Shown here in pieces: positions 17,772 through 25,848 of a DNA stretch of 45,557 bases. The translations under genes were made by a program, and so were the position numbers. The stretch is from Liberiplasma sp046541015 (GTDB taxonomy: Bacteria; Bacillota_I; Bacilli_A; Izemoplasmatales; Izemoplasmataceae), in NCBI GenBank assembly GCA_046541015.1, contig JBKHEA010000011.1, positions 1-45,557 of the forward strand. Direction: 5' to 3'. The notes below the pieces were generated by a model. That model made no database searches. It was not told where the DNA came from and was given only the letters and a program-made list of their open reading frames with translations. How positions within the stretch are numbered: position 1 is the first letter of the stretch; each line of letters starts with the position of its first letter.

Positions 17772-18158
17772 TTAAGTCCAGTTGAGGTTCGCAATAAAAT
17801 CTAATGAACCCTCTTCTAGTAAATAAGGTGTTCGTGAATCATCTAAATAAAAATATTTAAAATGTACAATTTTAATCATTTCATCATCAAAAGTAATGAC
17901 ATATTCATAAGTATCTACTGAGAGTATTGCGCCTTTTTCAAGGGAATAACGCCAAGTATTTAACGCATCAATGAAAGATTTGATTTCATCTTCATCGGTT
18001 AAAGTGATGACTTCATAGTCTTCATGATCTTTACGCGCATTAACATTTTTTTCAATGGTTATACTTGATGGATATGCATAATCTAAGCTTGATGTATTCG
18101 AACATGCGCTTAAAAACCCACCAAACATAAACACTATGATTAAAGTAAATTTTTTCAA
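17772..18158 (-). CDS. Small lipoprotein of unknown function
   Basis: This protein of about 128 residues has an N-terminal signal and the lipobox LSAC, so it should be anchored outside the membrane. The frame opens at an ATG at 18167, but AGAGG immediately abuts that codon. The TTG at 18158, which gives MKKFTLIIVFMF, has proper spacing and a normal signal-peptide start. The mature part is short and acidic, with no recognised domain. It is the first gene of the polA operon, an unusual partner for repair genes. Confidence 0.75.
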   Translation of the reverse strand: MKKFTLIIVFMFGGFLSACSNTSSLDYAYPSSITIEKNVNARKDHEDYEVITLTDEDEIKSFIDALNTWRYSLEKGAILSVDTYEYVITFDDEMIKIVHFKYFYLDDSRTPYLLEEGSLDFIANLNWT

Positions 18159-18195
18159 AAAAATCATCCTCTAAAGTCTTTTAAGTACCCCTTAG

Positions 18196-18201
18196 ATTAT
18201 A
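18196..18201 (-). promoter_or_regulatory. Extended -10 promoter of the lipoprotein-polA operon
   Basis: TGGTATAAT on the minus strand is an extended -10 (TGnTATAAT), 38 bases upstream of the lipoprotein start. No good -35 is seen at 17 bases, as is common for extended -10 promoters. It could drive everything from 18158 to 9892. Confidence 0.6.
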
Positions 18202-18241
18202 CCATAAAACGCTCGGTTTATCACTCAAATAAAGCGTACAA

Positions 18242-18266
18242 AAAAAGACAACTAGGTTGTCTTTTT
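18242..18266 (-). terminator. Terminator after acpP
   Basis: AAAAAGACAAC (18242-18252) pairs with GTTGTCTTTTT (18256-18266) around a 3-base loop. The distal arm and T run overlap the acpP stop codon. The hairpin isolates acpP from the polA operon. Confidence 0.85.
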
Positions 18267-18492
18267 ATAAAACATCTTCTAAATAGTCTACAATATCTTG
18301 AACCGTTTTGATCTCTTGCGCTGCACTATCATCAATTTGGACATCAAATTCTTCTTCAATAGCCATGATGAGTTCAACCGCATCAAGAGAGTCTGCGCCT
18401 AAATCATCCGTTAAATCCGAATCTAATTCAATAATGTCTTCTTCAATACCTAGTTCATCTGCAATGATGGTTTTGATTTTTTCAAATACCAT
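18265..18492 (-). CDS. acpP: Acyl carrier protein
   Basis: This 75-residue acidic acyl carrier protein carries growing acyl chains on a phosphopantetheine arm. The attachment site is Ser35 in GADSLD. The sequence matches the normal four-helix length. The frame opens 21 bases upstream, but AAGGAG lies 7 bases before the ATG at 18492, which is the real start. It is a single-gene unit with its own consensus promoter and terminator. The prosthetic group comes from CoA, whose synthesis genes are nearby. Confidence 0.95.
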   Translation of the reverse strand: MVFEKIKTIIADELGIEEDIIELDSDLTDDLGADSLDAVELIMAIEEEFDVQIDDSAAQEIKTVQDIVDYLEDVL

Positions 18493-18522
18493 AACGTCAC
18501 TCCTTATAACCATTATTTTTTT

Positions 18523-18551
18523 ATTATATGTAGTAAGTGTAAGTTTGTCAA
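18523..18551 (-). promoter_or_regulatory. Sigma-A promoter of acpP
   Basis: TTGACA (18546-18551) and TATAAT (18523-18528) on the minus strand are separated by exactly 17 bases, a perfect consensus. The -10 lies 30 bases upstream of the acpP start, which fits the gene's high expression. Confidence 0.9.
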
Positions 18552-18556
18552 TTCAA

Positions 18557-19303
18557 TTAAATAAAGTTTTTATCATAAATTGCAATTAACCCTTTTAAGA
18601 CGAGTAAATCATCGTAGATAAAGTGTTTGGGTAAAATTTCTTTGATTAGTTTGGATGCGCCACCTGTTACTAAAACATGAACGTCATCGAGCCCATAACT
18701 GTGGACAATATTCCTAACCATCCCAATGATTTGCATCGCGTGGCCAAACAATAATCCACTATTTAAAGCATCAACGGTGTTTGTCCCTAATACACCTTTT
18801 GGAGATTCAAACTCAAATTGTAAAAGTTTAGATGCTTTTGAGACTAAACAATCACGGCTTGAATCTAAACCAATGGTAATCGCAACCCCTTTGATTTCTT
18901 TTTGACTAACTAAAGTAAACGTTGTGGCTGTCCCCATATCAACAATAATCGCATGATCACCATAATATTGAATGGCACCTGCAGCCCCAGCAACTAAATC
19001 TGCGCCAACTTCTTTGGGATTATCGGTTTTTAGCTTAACGCCTGTTTTAATTCCTGGCCCAATAAATTTTGGGCTAATATTAAAATAACGATTGATAAAC
19101 GTTTTAAAAGCGGTATTAACTTGTGGGACAACACTTGCGATAATTACATCATCAACATCGGTGAAATGATGATTTAACATGGTGTAATATTCATCGCCAC
19201 TTTTAGTCGTATCGGTCTTATACCGATACGTTTCTAAAATGTCATTAGTCCCTTTTCCTATCACAATATTTGAGTTGCCTATATCAATATAAAGACGCAT
19301 CAT
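18557..19303 (-). CDS. coaX: Type III pantothenate kinase
   Basis: This 248-residue ASKHA-fold kinase phosphorylates pantothenate, the first step of CoA synthesis. Motifs are the N-terminal phosphate loop DIGNSNIVIG, the catalytic aspartate in IVDMGTATTF, and VTGGASKLI near the end. GADLVAGAAGA matches the pantothenate-binding loop of CoaX. It follows the ECF S-component gene by 7 bases, consistent with coupled vitamin uptake and trapping. The -35 of the acpP promoter lies just beyond its 3' end. Confidence 0.93.
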   Translation of the reverse strand: MMRLYIDIGNSNIVIGKGTNDILETYRYKTDTTKSGDEYYTMLNHHFTDVDDVIIASVVPQVNTAFKTFINRYFNISPKFIGPGIKTGVKLKTDNPKEVGADLVAGAAGAIQYYGDHAIIVDMGTATTFTLVSQKEIKGVAITIGLDSSRDCLVSKASKLLQFEFESPKGVLGTNTVDALNSGLLFGHAMQIIGMVRNIVHSYGLDDVHVLVTGGASKLIKEILPKHFIYDDLLVLKGLIAIYDKNFI

Positions 19304-19310
19304 GTTCCCC

Positions 19311-19964
19311 CTATTCTATGGTGTTAAAATCACTGCGTAAATATTCTCTTAAGCGCCAAGTTATTGGTGCCCCAATAATCACGGCTAATCCTACTTCAAC
19401 AAAACCATTGCTTAATAAAATAAACCAAATAAATCTTAAGACATTAGCATCTGCGAAATAAAGAAGGTAAACTTCAGATTCAAAAGAAAAGATATATAAA
19501 GCCGTTAACGTAATTAACGTATGTGCCATACTTGATACTGCAAACGTAATGCCTAATACAGTAAACTCATTAAGTCTAATGAGTTTTTTCTTTTTCTCTT
19601 CATCTTCATCTTCTGTTACAATAATTGGTTTTAATAGACGATGTAACCCGATGTAAATATACCAAATCATCACACCGAAAATAAATCTAGGCAACACACT
19701 TACTAATGGATTTTGAAAAAATACATTAAAAGCATCTGGTGTCATAAAAGCACGAATCATGCTTAAGACACCAAAAGTTGTGGCTAAAACGATGCCCACT
19801 CTTTTACCGCCAAATATTGCGCCAATTAAAACCGGGATATGAATCAGTGTAATTGCGACGCCACCAATTGTAATATATCCTAACCATGGTACAAAACTCA
19901 TGACCGTAATAATCGCAATAAACATTGCTAAAAAGGTCATTTCTGAAACTTTGTCATTTCTCAT
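19311..19964 (-). CDS. ECF transporter S component, probably for pantothenate
   Basis: This 217-residue membrane protein has about six hydrophobic segments and the HIPVLIGAIFGGKRVG motif typical of ECF-type vitamin S-components, which pair with the EcfAA'T module encoded elsewhere. Its position directly before coaX (7 bases) points to pantothenate as the vitamin (PanT-like). Specificity is inferred from neighbours, not from binding residues. A charged run of Glu and Lys in the middle (about residues 120-127) forms a cytoplasmic loop. The ECF ATPases and T subunit are not in the window. Confidence 0.75.
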   Translation of the reverse strand: MRNDKVSEMTFLAMFIAIITVMSFVPWLGYITIGGVAITLIHIPVLIGAIFGGKRVGIVLATTFGVLSMIRAFMTPDAFNVFFQNPLVSVLPRFIFGVMIWYIYIGLHRLLKPIIVTEDEDEEKKKKLIRLNEFTVLGITFAVSSMAHTLITLTALYIFSFESEVYLLYFADANVLRFIWFILLSNGFVEVGLAVIIGAPITWRLREYLRSDFNTIE

Positions 19965-20024
19965 TTAAATTCTCCTTAATTTTAGGCCACTTGGGTCCCA
20001 TATTTTTGAAAATTTATAACTTAT

Positions 20025-21092
20025 TTATACGTTAGATCGAATCTCTTCGTACGTATCTGTGTTAAATGACTTGATGAGTTCAATTAAGATACTTCTTACT
20101 GCTTGATAGTCATCTTCATGAATCATCGAAGTCGTTGAATGGATATAGCGTGCAGGCATCCCAATCGTTGCAACAACAACCCCATCATGAGCTAGTTGAA
20201 CACGCGCGGCATCTGTACCGCCTTTTGATTGGTAATATTGACATTTAATATTATGTTTTTTTGCCATTGCTTCAATATATTTTTTCATGCCTTGATGCAT
20301 TAAAGCATTTGGGTCATAAAAACGAATTAAGAATCCGTTTCCTAAAGTCCCACTAACCTCATCCCCATCAAATACATCAGCACAAGGTGAGGCATCAACC
20401 GCAAGGAAAATATCTGGTTTGACTAAACCAGCGGCAGTTTGTGCCCCTCTTAAACCAACCTCTTCTTGAACAGTTGCCCCTGCATATAAACTACATGATA
20501 ATTTTTCATCTTTCAAAGCTTGTAAAATATCTAAACTCATGCCACAACCAAAACGGTTATCCCAAGCTTTTGAAATATATTTTTTACCATCTTTAGTTTT
20601 AACAACGGCATTTCTAGAGATAACTTGTTGGCCAATTTTAACGCCCATACTCTCGGCATGTTCTTTAGAATCAGCGCCAATATCAATTAATAAATCTTCA
20701 AATTTGAGTGGATCATCTGGTTTTGATTGTCCTCTTGTAAGGTGTGGTGGTTTTGAAGCAGTTACTCCTGGAATTTCTTCTAAGTCATCCGTATAAATAA
20801 TCATGTGTTGACTTAAATAAACATCGCCTTTCATCCCACCTAGAGGAATCATTTTAATTAAACCTTGTTTGGTAATTCCTGTAACAAGTCCACCCACTTC
20901 ATCCATGTGACCTGCTACCATAACACGTGGTCCTTTTGAATCGCGGTTTAAAACCCCGAAAATACTGCCGAGTTTGTCTTCAACAATATCCTTTGTAACT
21001 TTACTAATCTGTGTTTTCATATAGCGCTTAACATGTTTTTCAAAACTTGGAGCGCCTGGTAAATTTACTAAATCAAAATAAAAATCTTTCAT
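20025..21092 (-). CDS. M42-family aminopeptidase
   Basis: This 355-residue cytoplasmic metalloaminopeptidase belongs to the tetrahedral TET/PepA (glutamyl aminopeptidase, endoglucanase-M-like) group. The di-metal ligands are visible: His in AGHMDEVG, Asp in KAWDNRFGCG, the EE of VQEEVGLRGA (catalytic base and ligand), Asp in VDASP, and His in YIHSTTSMIHEDD. It lies 9 bases after trmB with GGAGGAG before the ATG, so it is co-transcribed. It probably recycles peptides for amino acids. The exact residue preference is not predictable. Confidence 0.92.
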   Translation of the reverse strand: MKDFYFDLVNLPGAPSFEKHVKRYMKTQISKVTKDIVEDKLGSIFGVLNRDSKGPRVMVAGHMDEVGGLVTGITKQGLIKMIPLGGMKGDVYLSQHMIIYTDDLEEIPGVTASKPPHLTRGQSKPDDPLKFEDLLIDIGADSKEHAESMGVKIGQQVISRNAVVKTKDGKKYISKAWDNRFGCGMSLDILQALKDEKLSCSLYAGATVQEEVGLRGAQTAAGLVKPDIFLAVDASPCADVFDGDEVSGTLGNGFLIRFYDPNALMHQGMKKYIEAMAKKHNIKCQYYQSKGGTDAARVQLAHDGVVVATIGMPARYIHSTTSMIHEDDYQAVRSILIELIKSFNTDTYEEIRSNV

Positions 21093-21101
21093 TGTCTCCT
21101 C

Positions 21102-21734
21102 CTAAAATGAAGCCATTATTTTATAAATAGGACCGGTTTTAGAAAATTTCTCTTCAAACTCAGTCATAATATTATCAATTTCTATATCTTGATGTAAATC
21201 AAGCGAAATCTCATCAAAGCTTAGCCCAAACTTTTGCATACTTATTATACTATACTCAAAAAACTTTCGGTTATCCGTTTTAAGTTCAATGGTTCCATTT
21301 TCTTTTAAGATTTCTTGATAGATACTTAAAAAATCTGAATGGGTTAATCGTCTTTTTTCATGACGTACTTTAGGCCATGGATCTGAAAAGTTTAAATAAA
21401 TTTTATCAACACTTTTCGCTTTAAAACAACCCTTTAAAAATTCAGCATCCATTCTCACTAAATAAAGATTATTAAGGGGTTCTATTAAGACCTTATCAAG
21501 AATTTTAACAATCGCACTATCAAACTTCTCAATCGCGATAAAATTCATTTCTGGGTGGCGCTTAGCCATTTCGTGAATGAATTGTCCTTTTCCACTGCCA
21601 ATTTCAATGCGTAAGGGTTTATCTTCTTTAAATGCATTGTTTAAAGGATAGTGTTCTCCCCTTGGAATATTTAAAATATACTCGGGGTGATTGAGTATTT
21701 TCTTTTCTGCATCTTTTACTCTTCTTAATCGCAT
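21102..21734 (-). CDS. trmB: tRNA (guanine-N7)-methyltransferase
   Basis: TrmB makes m7G46 in tRNA using S-adenosylmethionine. The SAM site is IEIGSGKGQF. The DPWPKVRHEKRRL motif is diagnostic of the family and gives the catalytic aspartate. At 210 residues it has normal length. It is preceded by a good sigma-A promoter and heads a short operon with the M42 peptidase, possibly extending into the ECF S-component and coaX. Confidence 0.95.
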   Translation of the reverse strand: MRLRRVKDAEKKILNHPEYILNIPRGEHYPLNNAFKEDKPLRIEIGSGKGQFIHEMAKRHPEMNFIAIEKFDSAIVKILDKVLIEPLNNLYLVRMDAEFLKGCFKAKSVDKIYLNFSDPWPKVRHEKRRLTHSDFLSIYQEILKENGTIELKTDNRKFFEYSIISMQKFGLSFDEISLDLHQDIEIDNIMTEFEEKFSKTGPIYKIMASF

Positions 21735-21749
21735 AAAATCACCAAAATC

Positions 21750-21778
21750 ATTATAACAAATCTACGCTTTTTTACCAA
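21750..21778 (-). promoter_or_regulatory. Promoter of trmB operon
   Basis: TTGGTA (21773-21778) and TATAAT (21750-21755) on the minus strand are spaced 17 bases, with the -10 15 bases upstream of the trmB ATG. The leader would therefore be very short. Confidence 0.75.
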
Positions 21779-21790
21779 TAGATACCCATT

Positions 21791-24184
21791 TTATTTCTTA
21801 AGTGATAAATAAGCATCCATCATGATAGGATCATAAAACTTATTGGTGCCAGATTCAAGTCTTTTTAAAGCCGCTTCTTTACTTAAATTTAAATCATGAA
21901 ATAAGTACTCATAGCCATAAACTAATGAAAGAATTCTAGCATGTAATGGAATGTCAGTTCCTTTTAAATGGTGGGGATAGCCTTTACCGTTATAATACTC
22001 ACATTGATATAAAACCGTCTTTGTAACGACTTCATTATCAATTAAGTTTGATAATATTTTAAATCCTGCTTCAACATTTAAAAATTCATGACGCGGGGTT
22101 AATTTTCTTATTTTTACCTTTTGAACATAATCCATCACTTGACCAATCGCATGATAGTAAATTGCATCTTTTAAATTGTTTAAATCATTTTTACGTTCAT
22201 ACCCTAACACATGCATTAAATCAATCGCATCGTTTTTTAAACGGTCAATACGGTCTAACAAGGTTTTATCTTCATGAAATAAATAAGACATAATCGCTTT
22301 TAAAATACGTTGTTTGCGCATGGGTCGTGCGAGTAATTTATCGCGATACATCGCTTCATCAGCCTTATTTAAGACTTGACTAAACGTATCATTTTCATTG
22401 AGGGTTGCATACCCAATACTGACATCAAGGGGAATCTTTAAATCGAGTAAGTTAGCTATTTTTTCTCTTACTTGTGTTTCTCTTAATGCTTTATTTTTAC
22501 ACGCTCTTGTAAAGATAATGACAAATTCATCGCCACCAATACGCGCAATATATTGATCGTGATAAATCTCTCTTAAGCGTTTTGCGAAGGTTTTAATGAC
22601 TTGATCACCTTGATAATGACCAAAGACATCGTTTACAGTTTTTAAACCATCTAAATCTAATATAGCTAACTCAATGGGGTAATGAAAGATTTCTTTCCGC
22701 AATGATTGTTTTAGATGATGACGATTAAATACATCAGTTAATTGATCATGACTTGCAAGATAATCGATACGATTTCTTACTTCTTGAGTATCTGTAACAT
22801 CACGGACTAACCCTAAAATCCGTTTGGCTTTACCATCATGATCAAAGTCGAGGGTTTGTAAGTAATATTCAATATACTTGGTTCGTTTTGCGTTAGGTAA
22901 ATTCATTCTTACTAAAGAAACCCCTTCTTTTATATCCCCATTTAATAGTTGTTTGTTTTTAGAAAAAATAGCATTTTTATCTTCTTCATGAACACTATGA
23001 ATAAAGAGTTCACGATACGCATCATAATCAGTTAATTGGTTTTCAAAAATCTTTTTCACATAGTTATCTGATTTGAATTTTTTTGAAATGATATCTACTT
23101 CAAAAAATCCCATCTCAGCAAATGACATCATCATTTGAAGTTTACGGAGTTGTTCGCGTTCTTTAGATTGTAATTTATGAAAGTACGTTGTTTCGTAGTA
23201 GACATTGATAAACTCATTTTCTTTTGGCGAATAACTGTAAATATGAAAATGTTTATCTAGTGAAGGTACATAATCTTCATACGATAAATGCATTCTTTTT
23301 AATGCAACATTTGCGTATCGAGTAAACCGTTTTTCTGGAAAATCTGGGAAAATAGAATAGATGGTTTTTCCAATTACTTCTTTTATATCACTATTCATTA
23401 AACGTCCATACTGTGCGTTTGCATAAATGATTGAAGCATCAACGGGTTGGTTTGAATCATCAAAAATAAGCGATAAATGAACAATCCCAAGCTTTAAAAA
23501 GTCAAAGCTATCTAATATATTTTCATAAAAAGATTGTTTAGGGGTGAAGGTAAATACTACTTGAATAAGATTAGCCTTTGAATTATTTAAGGATGTTGCT
23601 TTAAAGGTTTGATTAAACTTTGTCTCTAAAGTGATTGATAAATTTTGAGGGTTATTTTTTGCTGTATTAAAAAAGACTTTAAAACTTTCAAAATCCTCAA
23701 AAACATTGTTAAAATCACTTAAAGTACTAGGCACTATCTTAAAACTTTCAGCCGCAAAATGATTGTAGTTTTTAACATAGCCTTCATAATCAAAAGTAAC
23801 CATAGCATAGTGGTCTTGATGCAATTTATCTAAGTTGAGTTCAAAATGATGTTTAAAAAAAGACACATTTAAAAGGCGGTTGTAGATGATATCTAACGTC
23901 TTTTCACTCAATCCGTTAGATTCAAATACAATCGCTAAAAATGCATCGGTTTGATTATAAAATATTGCCCCTTTATAATTTTCTAAATCAAAGAGAATGT
24001 AAGGTTTTTTTTCCTTTTTTAATGTGTTTGCTTGATCAAAGATTAAGAAGGTATTTTCAATTAAATATTCTGCATGGGCATAGCGTATACCTTTTTTATC
24101 GAGCAACAAAAAGTCAATGATTTCAAGGTCGAAAATTGCCTTAATTTCAGTAATTAAAGGCAATACCAATTCTTCTTTAAACAT
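21791..24184 (-). CDS. PAS-GGDEF protein with degenerate HD-GYP domain
   Basis: This soluble signalling protein of 797 residues begins at the ATG at 24184 just after GCGAGG; the frame opens at a TTG 15 bases earlier. An N-terminal sensor region (about 1-200) is followed by two PAS-like modules (about 215-470), the second ending in a PAC-like stretch before YLASHDQLTDVFNR. The GGDEF domain (about 475-625) has an intact RIGGDEF (550-554), so it should make cyclic di-GMP. It lacks an obvious RxxD inhibitory site, with LLDLKIPLD in the following region. The C-terminal 170 residues resemble HD-GYP: GYP remains at 735-737 (NGKGYPHHLKG), but the HD pair is HA (His678-Ala679), so phosphodiesterase activity is unlikely. 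No membrane segments are seen. Confidence 0.85.
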   Translation of the reverse strand: MFKEELVLPLITEIKAIFDLEIIDFLLLDKKGIRYAHAEYLIENTFLIFDQANTLKKEKKPYILFDLENYKGAIFYNQTDAFLAIVFESNGLSEKTLDIIYNRLLNVSFFKHHFELNLDKLHQDHYAMVTFDYEGYVKNYNHFAAESFKIVPSTLSDFNNVFEDFESFKVFFNTAKNNPQNLSITLETKFNQTFKATSLNNSKANLIQVVFTFTPKQSFYENILDSFDFLKLGIVHLSLIFDDSNQPVDASIIYANAQYGRLMNSDIKEVIGKTIYSIFPDFPEKRFTRYANVALKRMHLSYEDYVPSLDKHFHIYSYSPKENEFINVYYETTYFHKLQSKEREQLRKLQMMMSFAEMGFFEVDIISKKFKSDNYVKKIFENQLTDYDAYRELFIHSVHEEDKNAIFSKNKQLLNGDIKEGVSLVRMNLPNAKRTKYIEYYLQTLDFDHDGKAKRILGLVRDVTDTQEVRNRIDYLASHDQLTDVFNRHHLKQSLRKEIFHYPIELAILDLDGLKTVNDVFGHYQGDQVIKTFAKRLREIYHDQYIARIGGDEFVIIFTRACKNKALRETQVREKIANLLDLKIPLDVSIGYATLNENDTFSQVLNKADEAMYRDKLLARPMRKQRILKAIMSYLFHEDKTLLDRIDRLKNDAIDLMHVLGYERKNDLNNLKDAIYYHAIGQVMDYVQKVKIRKLTPRHEFLNVEAGFKILSNLIDNEVVTKTVLYQCEYYNGKGYPHHLKGTDIPLHARILSLVYGYEYLFHDLNLSKEAALKRLESGTNKFYDPIMMDAYLSLKK

Positions 24185-24219
24185 AAACCTCGCCCCCAAG
24201 GTTAAATTTGTATCATTAC

Positions 24220-24248
24220 ATTATATCATGCTTTAAGTGCATTGACAA
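24220..24248 (-). promoter_or_regulatory. Promoter of the PAS-GGDEF gene
   Basis: TTGTCA (24243-24248) and TATAAT (24220-24225) on the minus strand lie 17 bases apart, with the -10 36 bases upstream of the start. The gene appears monocistronic. Confidence 0.8.
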
Positions 24249-24265
24249 TTCTTAATGGTCAAGGC

Positions 24266-25090
24266 TTATAAGATTAAACTAAATGCCATAACACCCATAC
24301 CGGCAAGTAACCCATAAATTACTTTATGATGGGCACCGTATTTTTCAGCTGTAGGTAAAAGTTCATCTATTGCAATATAAACCATAATTCCCCCTACTGA
24401 GGCAAATACAATACCAAAGAGTAAGTCGCTCATGATCGCACGTAAAATAAAGAAGGCAACTACTGCACCAAGTGGTTCACTTAACCCACTTAAGAAAGAA
24501 TATCTAAAAGCTTTTAACTTTGAACCAGTTGCATAATAAATTGGAACTGATACGGCAATCCCTTCTGGAATATTATGAATCGCAACCGCAATGGCTATAC
24601 TAATCCCTAGTTGTGGGTCTTCTAAGGTTGCTAAAAACGTTGCAATCCCTTCAGGAAAGTTATGAAGCGCAATCGCAAAGGCTGTAAATAATCCCATACG
24701 TAAAAGCGATTTTGCACGGGCTTTTTCAACGTAATCAACATGATCTTCTCCTACTTCAGAAGCATCTCTTATCTCATGCGGATTCGCCGCTTGAGGGACG
24801 AGCCGGTCAATAATGGCTGTTAAGAAGATTCCTCCAAAAAAGGCAAGCGTTGTGATACGATAGGCACTACTATTACCTAAAATTACACTTAGCGATTCAT
24901 AAGCTTTCGGAAAAATTTCGACAAACGAAAGATAAATCATGACTCCTGCACTAAATCCTAAACTGACACTTAAAAAGGTCTCGTTGGTTTTTTTCGCAAA
25001 AAAGGCAATGGCACTACCAATACCTGTCGATAACCCTGCGAAGGTTGTAAGTAAGAATGCAAACAATAATTCTTGTGTTGAAAAATCCAT
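24266..25090 (-). CDS. ZIP-family divalent metal transporter (ZupT-like)
   Basis: This 274-residue ZIP transporter with about eight membrane segments imports Zn or other divalent metals. The binuclear metal-site motifs are clear: ALHNFPEGIA in one helix and AIHNIPEGIA in the next. The loop carrying HEIRDASEVGEDHVDY is cytoplasmic and metal-rich, as usual. The frame opens at 25117, but AGGAGG 6 bases before the ATG at 25090 decides the start. It follows the DtxR/MntR-type regulator by 10 bases, so metal uptake and its repressor are co-transcribed. Zn, Mn or Fe are all possible substrates. Confidence 0.9.
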   Translation of the reverse strand: MDFSTQELLFAFLLTTFAGLSTGIGSAIAFFAKKTNETFLSVSLGFSAGVMIYLSFVEIFPKAYESLSVILGNSSAYRITTLAFFGGIFLTAIIDRLVPQAANPHEIRDASEVGEDHVDYVEKARAKSLLRMGLFTAFAIALHNFPEGIATFLATLEDPQLGISIAIAVAIHNIPEGIAVSVPIYYATGSKLKAFRYSFLSGLSEPLGAVVAFFILRAIMSDLLFGIVFASVGGIMVYIAIDELLPTAEKYGAHHKVIYGLLAGMGVMAFSLIL

Positions 25091-25100
25091 AGTTATCCTC

Positions 25101-25754
25101 CTAGTTGACCTCACCATAAATCGACTTAGATATTGTTTCAGAAAGCGTTATGGTTTGGTTATGATGATCTATTATTAATAATCCTGTTTCTGTCTCTTTA
25201 GAAATAACTTTTACTTGGTCGTTTATATGAATATCATGATTTGCTAAAAAGACTAGTATCGCTTTTTGATCTAAAACTCTTTTTATCGTAAATATATCTT
25301 TTGTGCTAACATCCCAAAGTGTAGTGGTATAATACGCATCCATATGCCCAAAGCGATCAGGAATTGGGTTGCCGTGTTTACACGTTTTAGGATGATTTAA
25401 ATAATCATATAAACGATTGATGACATGTTCGCTTGTAACATGTTCAAGTTTCTCAGCTTCTTCATGTAGTAACTCCCATGAAAGTCCTAATTTTTCAGCT
25501 AAAAAGACTTCCCAAATTCTATGAGCACGGATCATTCTTAGTGCTTCTAATGACCCTTTTTTTGTTAGTTTTATTCCCTTATAAGGGGTAAATGTTATCA
25601 ATTTTTTTTGTGCTAATTTCTTAACCATTTCATTAACACTTTGAAGGGTGTATCCAAAGTGATCGGCAATTAACTTCGTCTTGATATAGCCGCCTTTATT
25701 TAATGAAGCTAACTCATAAATTAATTTTAAATAATCTTCAAATGCTTGATTCAA
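25101..25754 (-). CDS. DtxR/MntR-family metal-dependent repressor
   Basis: This 217-residue metalloregulator has an N-terminal winged helix (about 1-65, recognition stretch HFGYTLQSVNEMVKKL), a dimerisation domain with ligands in RMIRAHR and HEEAEKLEHV, and a C-terminal FeoA/SH3-like domain (about 150-217). The EAEKLEH motif has Glu where DtxR has Cys102, as in MntR, but the first-helix position equivalent to MntR Glu11 is Lys, so the metal is uncertain (Mn, Fe or Zn). It starts at TTG (25754) behind AAGAGGTGAT. A palindrome overlapping its transcription start suggests autorepression together with the ZIP gene. Confidence 0.88.
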   Translation of the reverse strand: MNQAFEDYLKLIYELASLNKGGYIKTKLIADHFGYTLQSVNEMVKKLAQKKLITFTPYKGIKLTKKGSLEALRMIRAHRIWEVFLAEKLGLSWELLHEEAEKLEHVTSEHVINRLYDYLNHPKTCKHGNPIPDRFGHMDAYYTTTLWDVSTKDIFTIKRVLDQKAILVFLANHDIHINDQVKVISKETETGLLIIDHHNQTITLSETISKSIYGEVN

Positions 25755-25767
25755 ATTATCACCTCTT

Positions 25768-25783
25768 TTAAGGTATGCCTTAA
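25768..25783. promoter_or_regulatory. DtxR-type operator
   Basis: TTAAGG-TATG-CCTTAA is a 16-bp inverted repeat with 6-bp perfect arms. It lies just downstream of the likely -10 and upstream of the ribosome-binding site, where bound repressor would block transcription. Confidence 0.7.
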
Positions 25784-25793
25784 TTTATTTTTA

Positions 25794-25822
25794 ATGTTAT
25801 CATTATTATTATAAAATGTCAA
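25794..25822 (-). promoter_or_regulatory. Promoter of the metal regulator-ZIP operon
   Basis: TTGACA (25817-25822) and TAACAT (25794-25799) on the minus strand are 17 bases apart. The -10 is imperfect, but spacing and the adjacent operator support it. Confidence 0.6.
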
Positions 25823-25827
25823 ATAAA

Positions 25828-25848
25828 AAGCCAATCAATGATTGGCTT
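25828..25848 (-). terminator. Terminator after the anti-sigma gene
   Basis: AAGCCAATCA (25828-25837) pairs with TGATTGGCTT (25839-25848) around one base, followed on the minus strand by a T run. It overlaps the stop codon of the 375-residue gene and lies only 5 bases from the -35 of the next operon. Confidence 0.85.
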
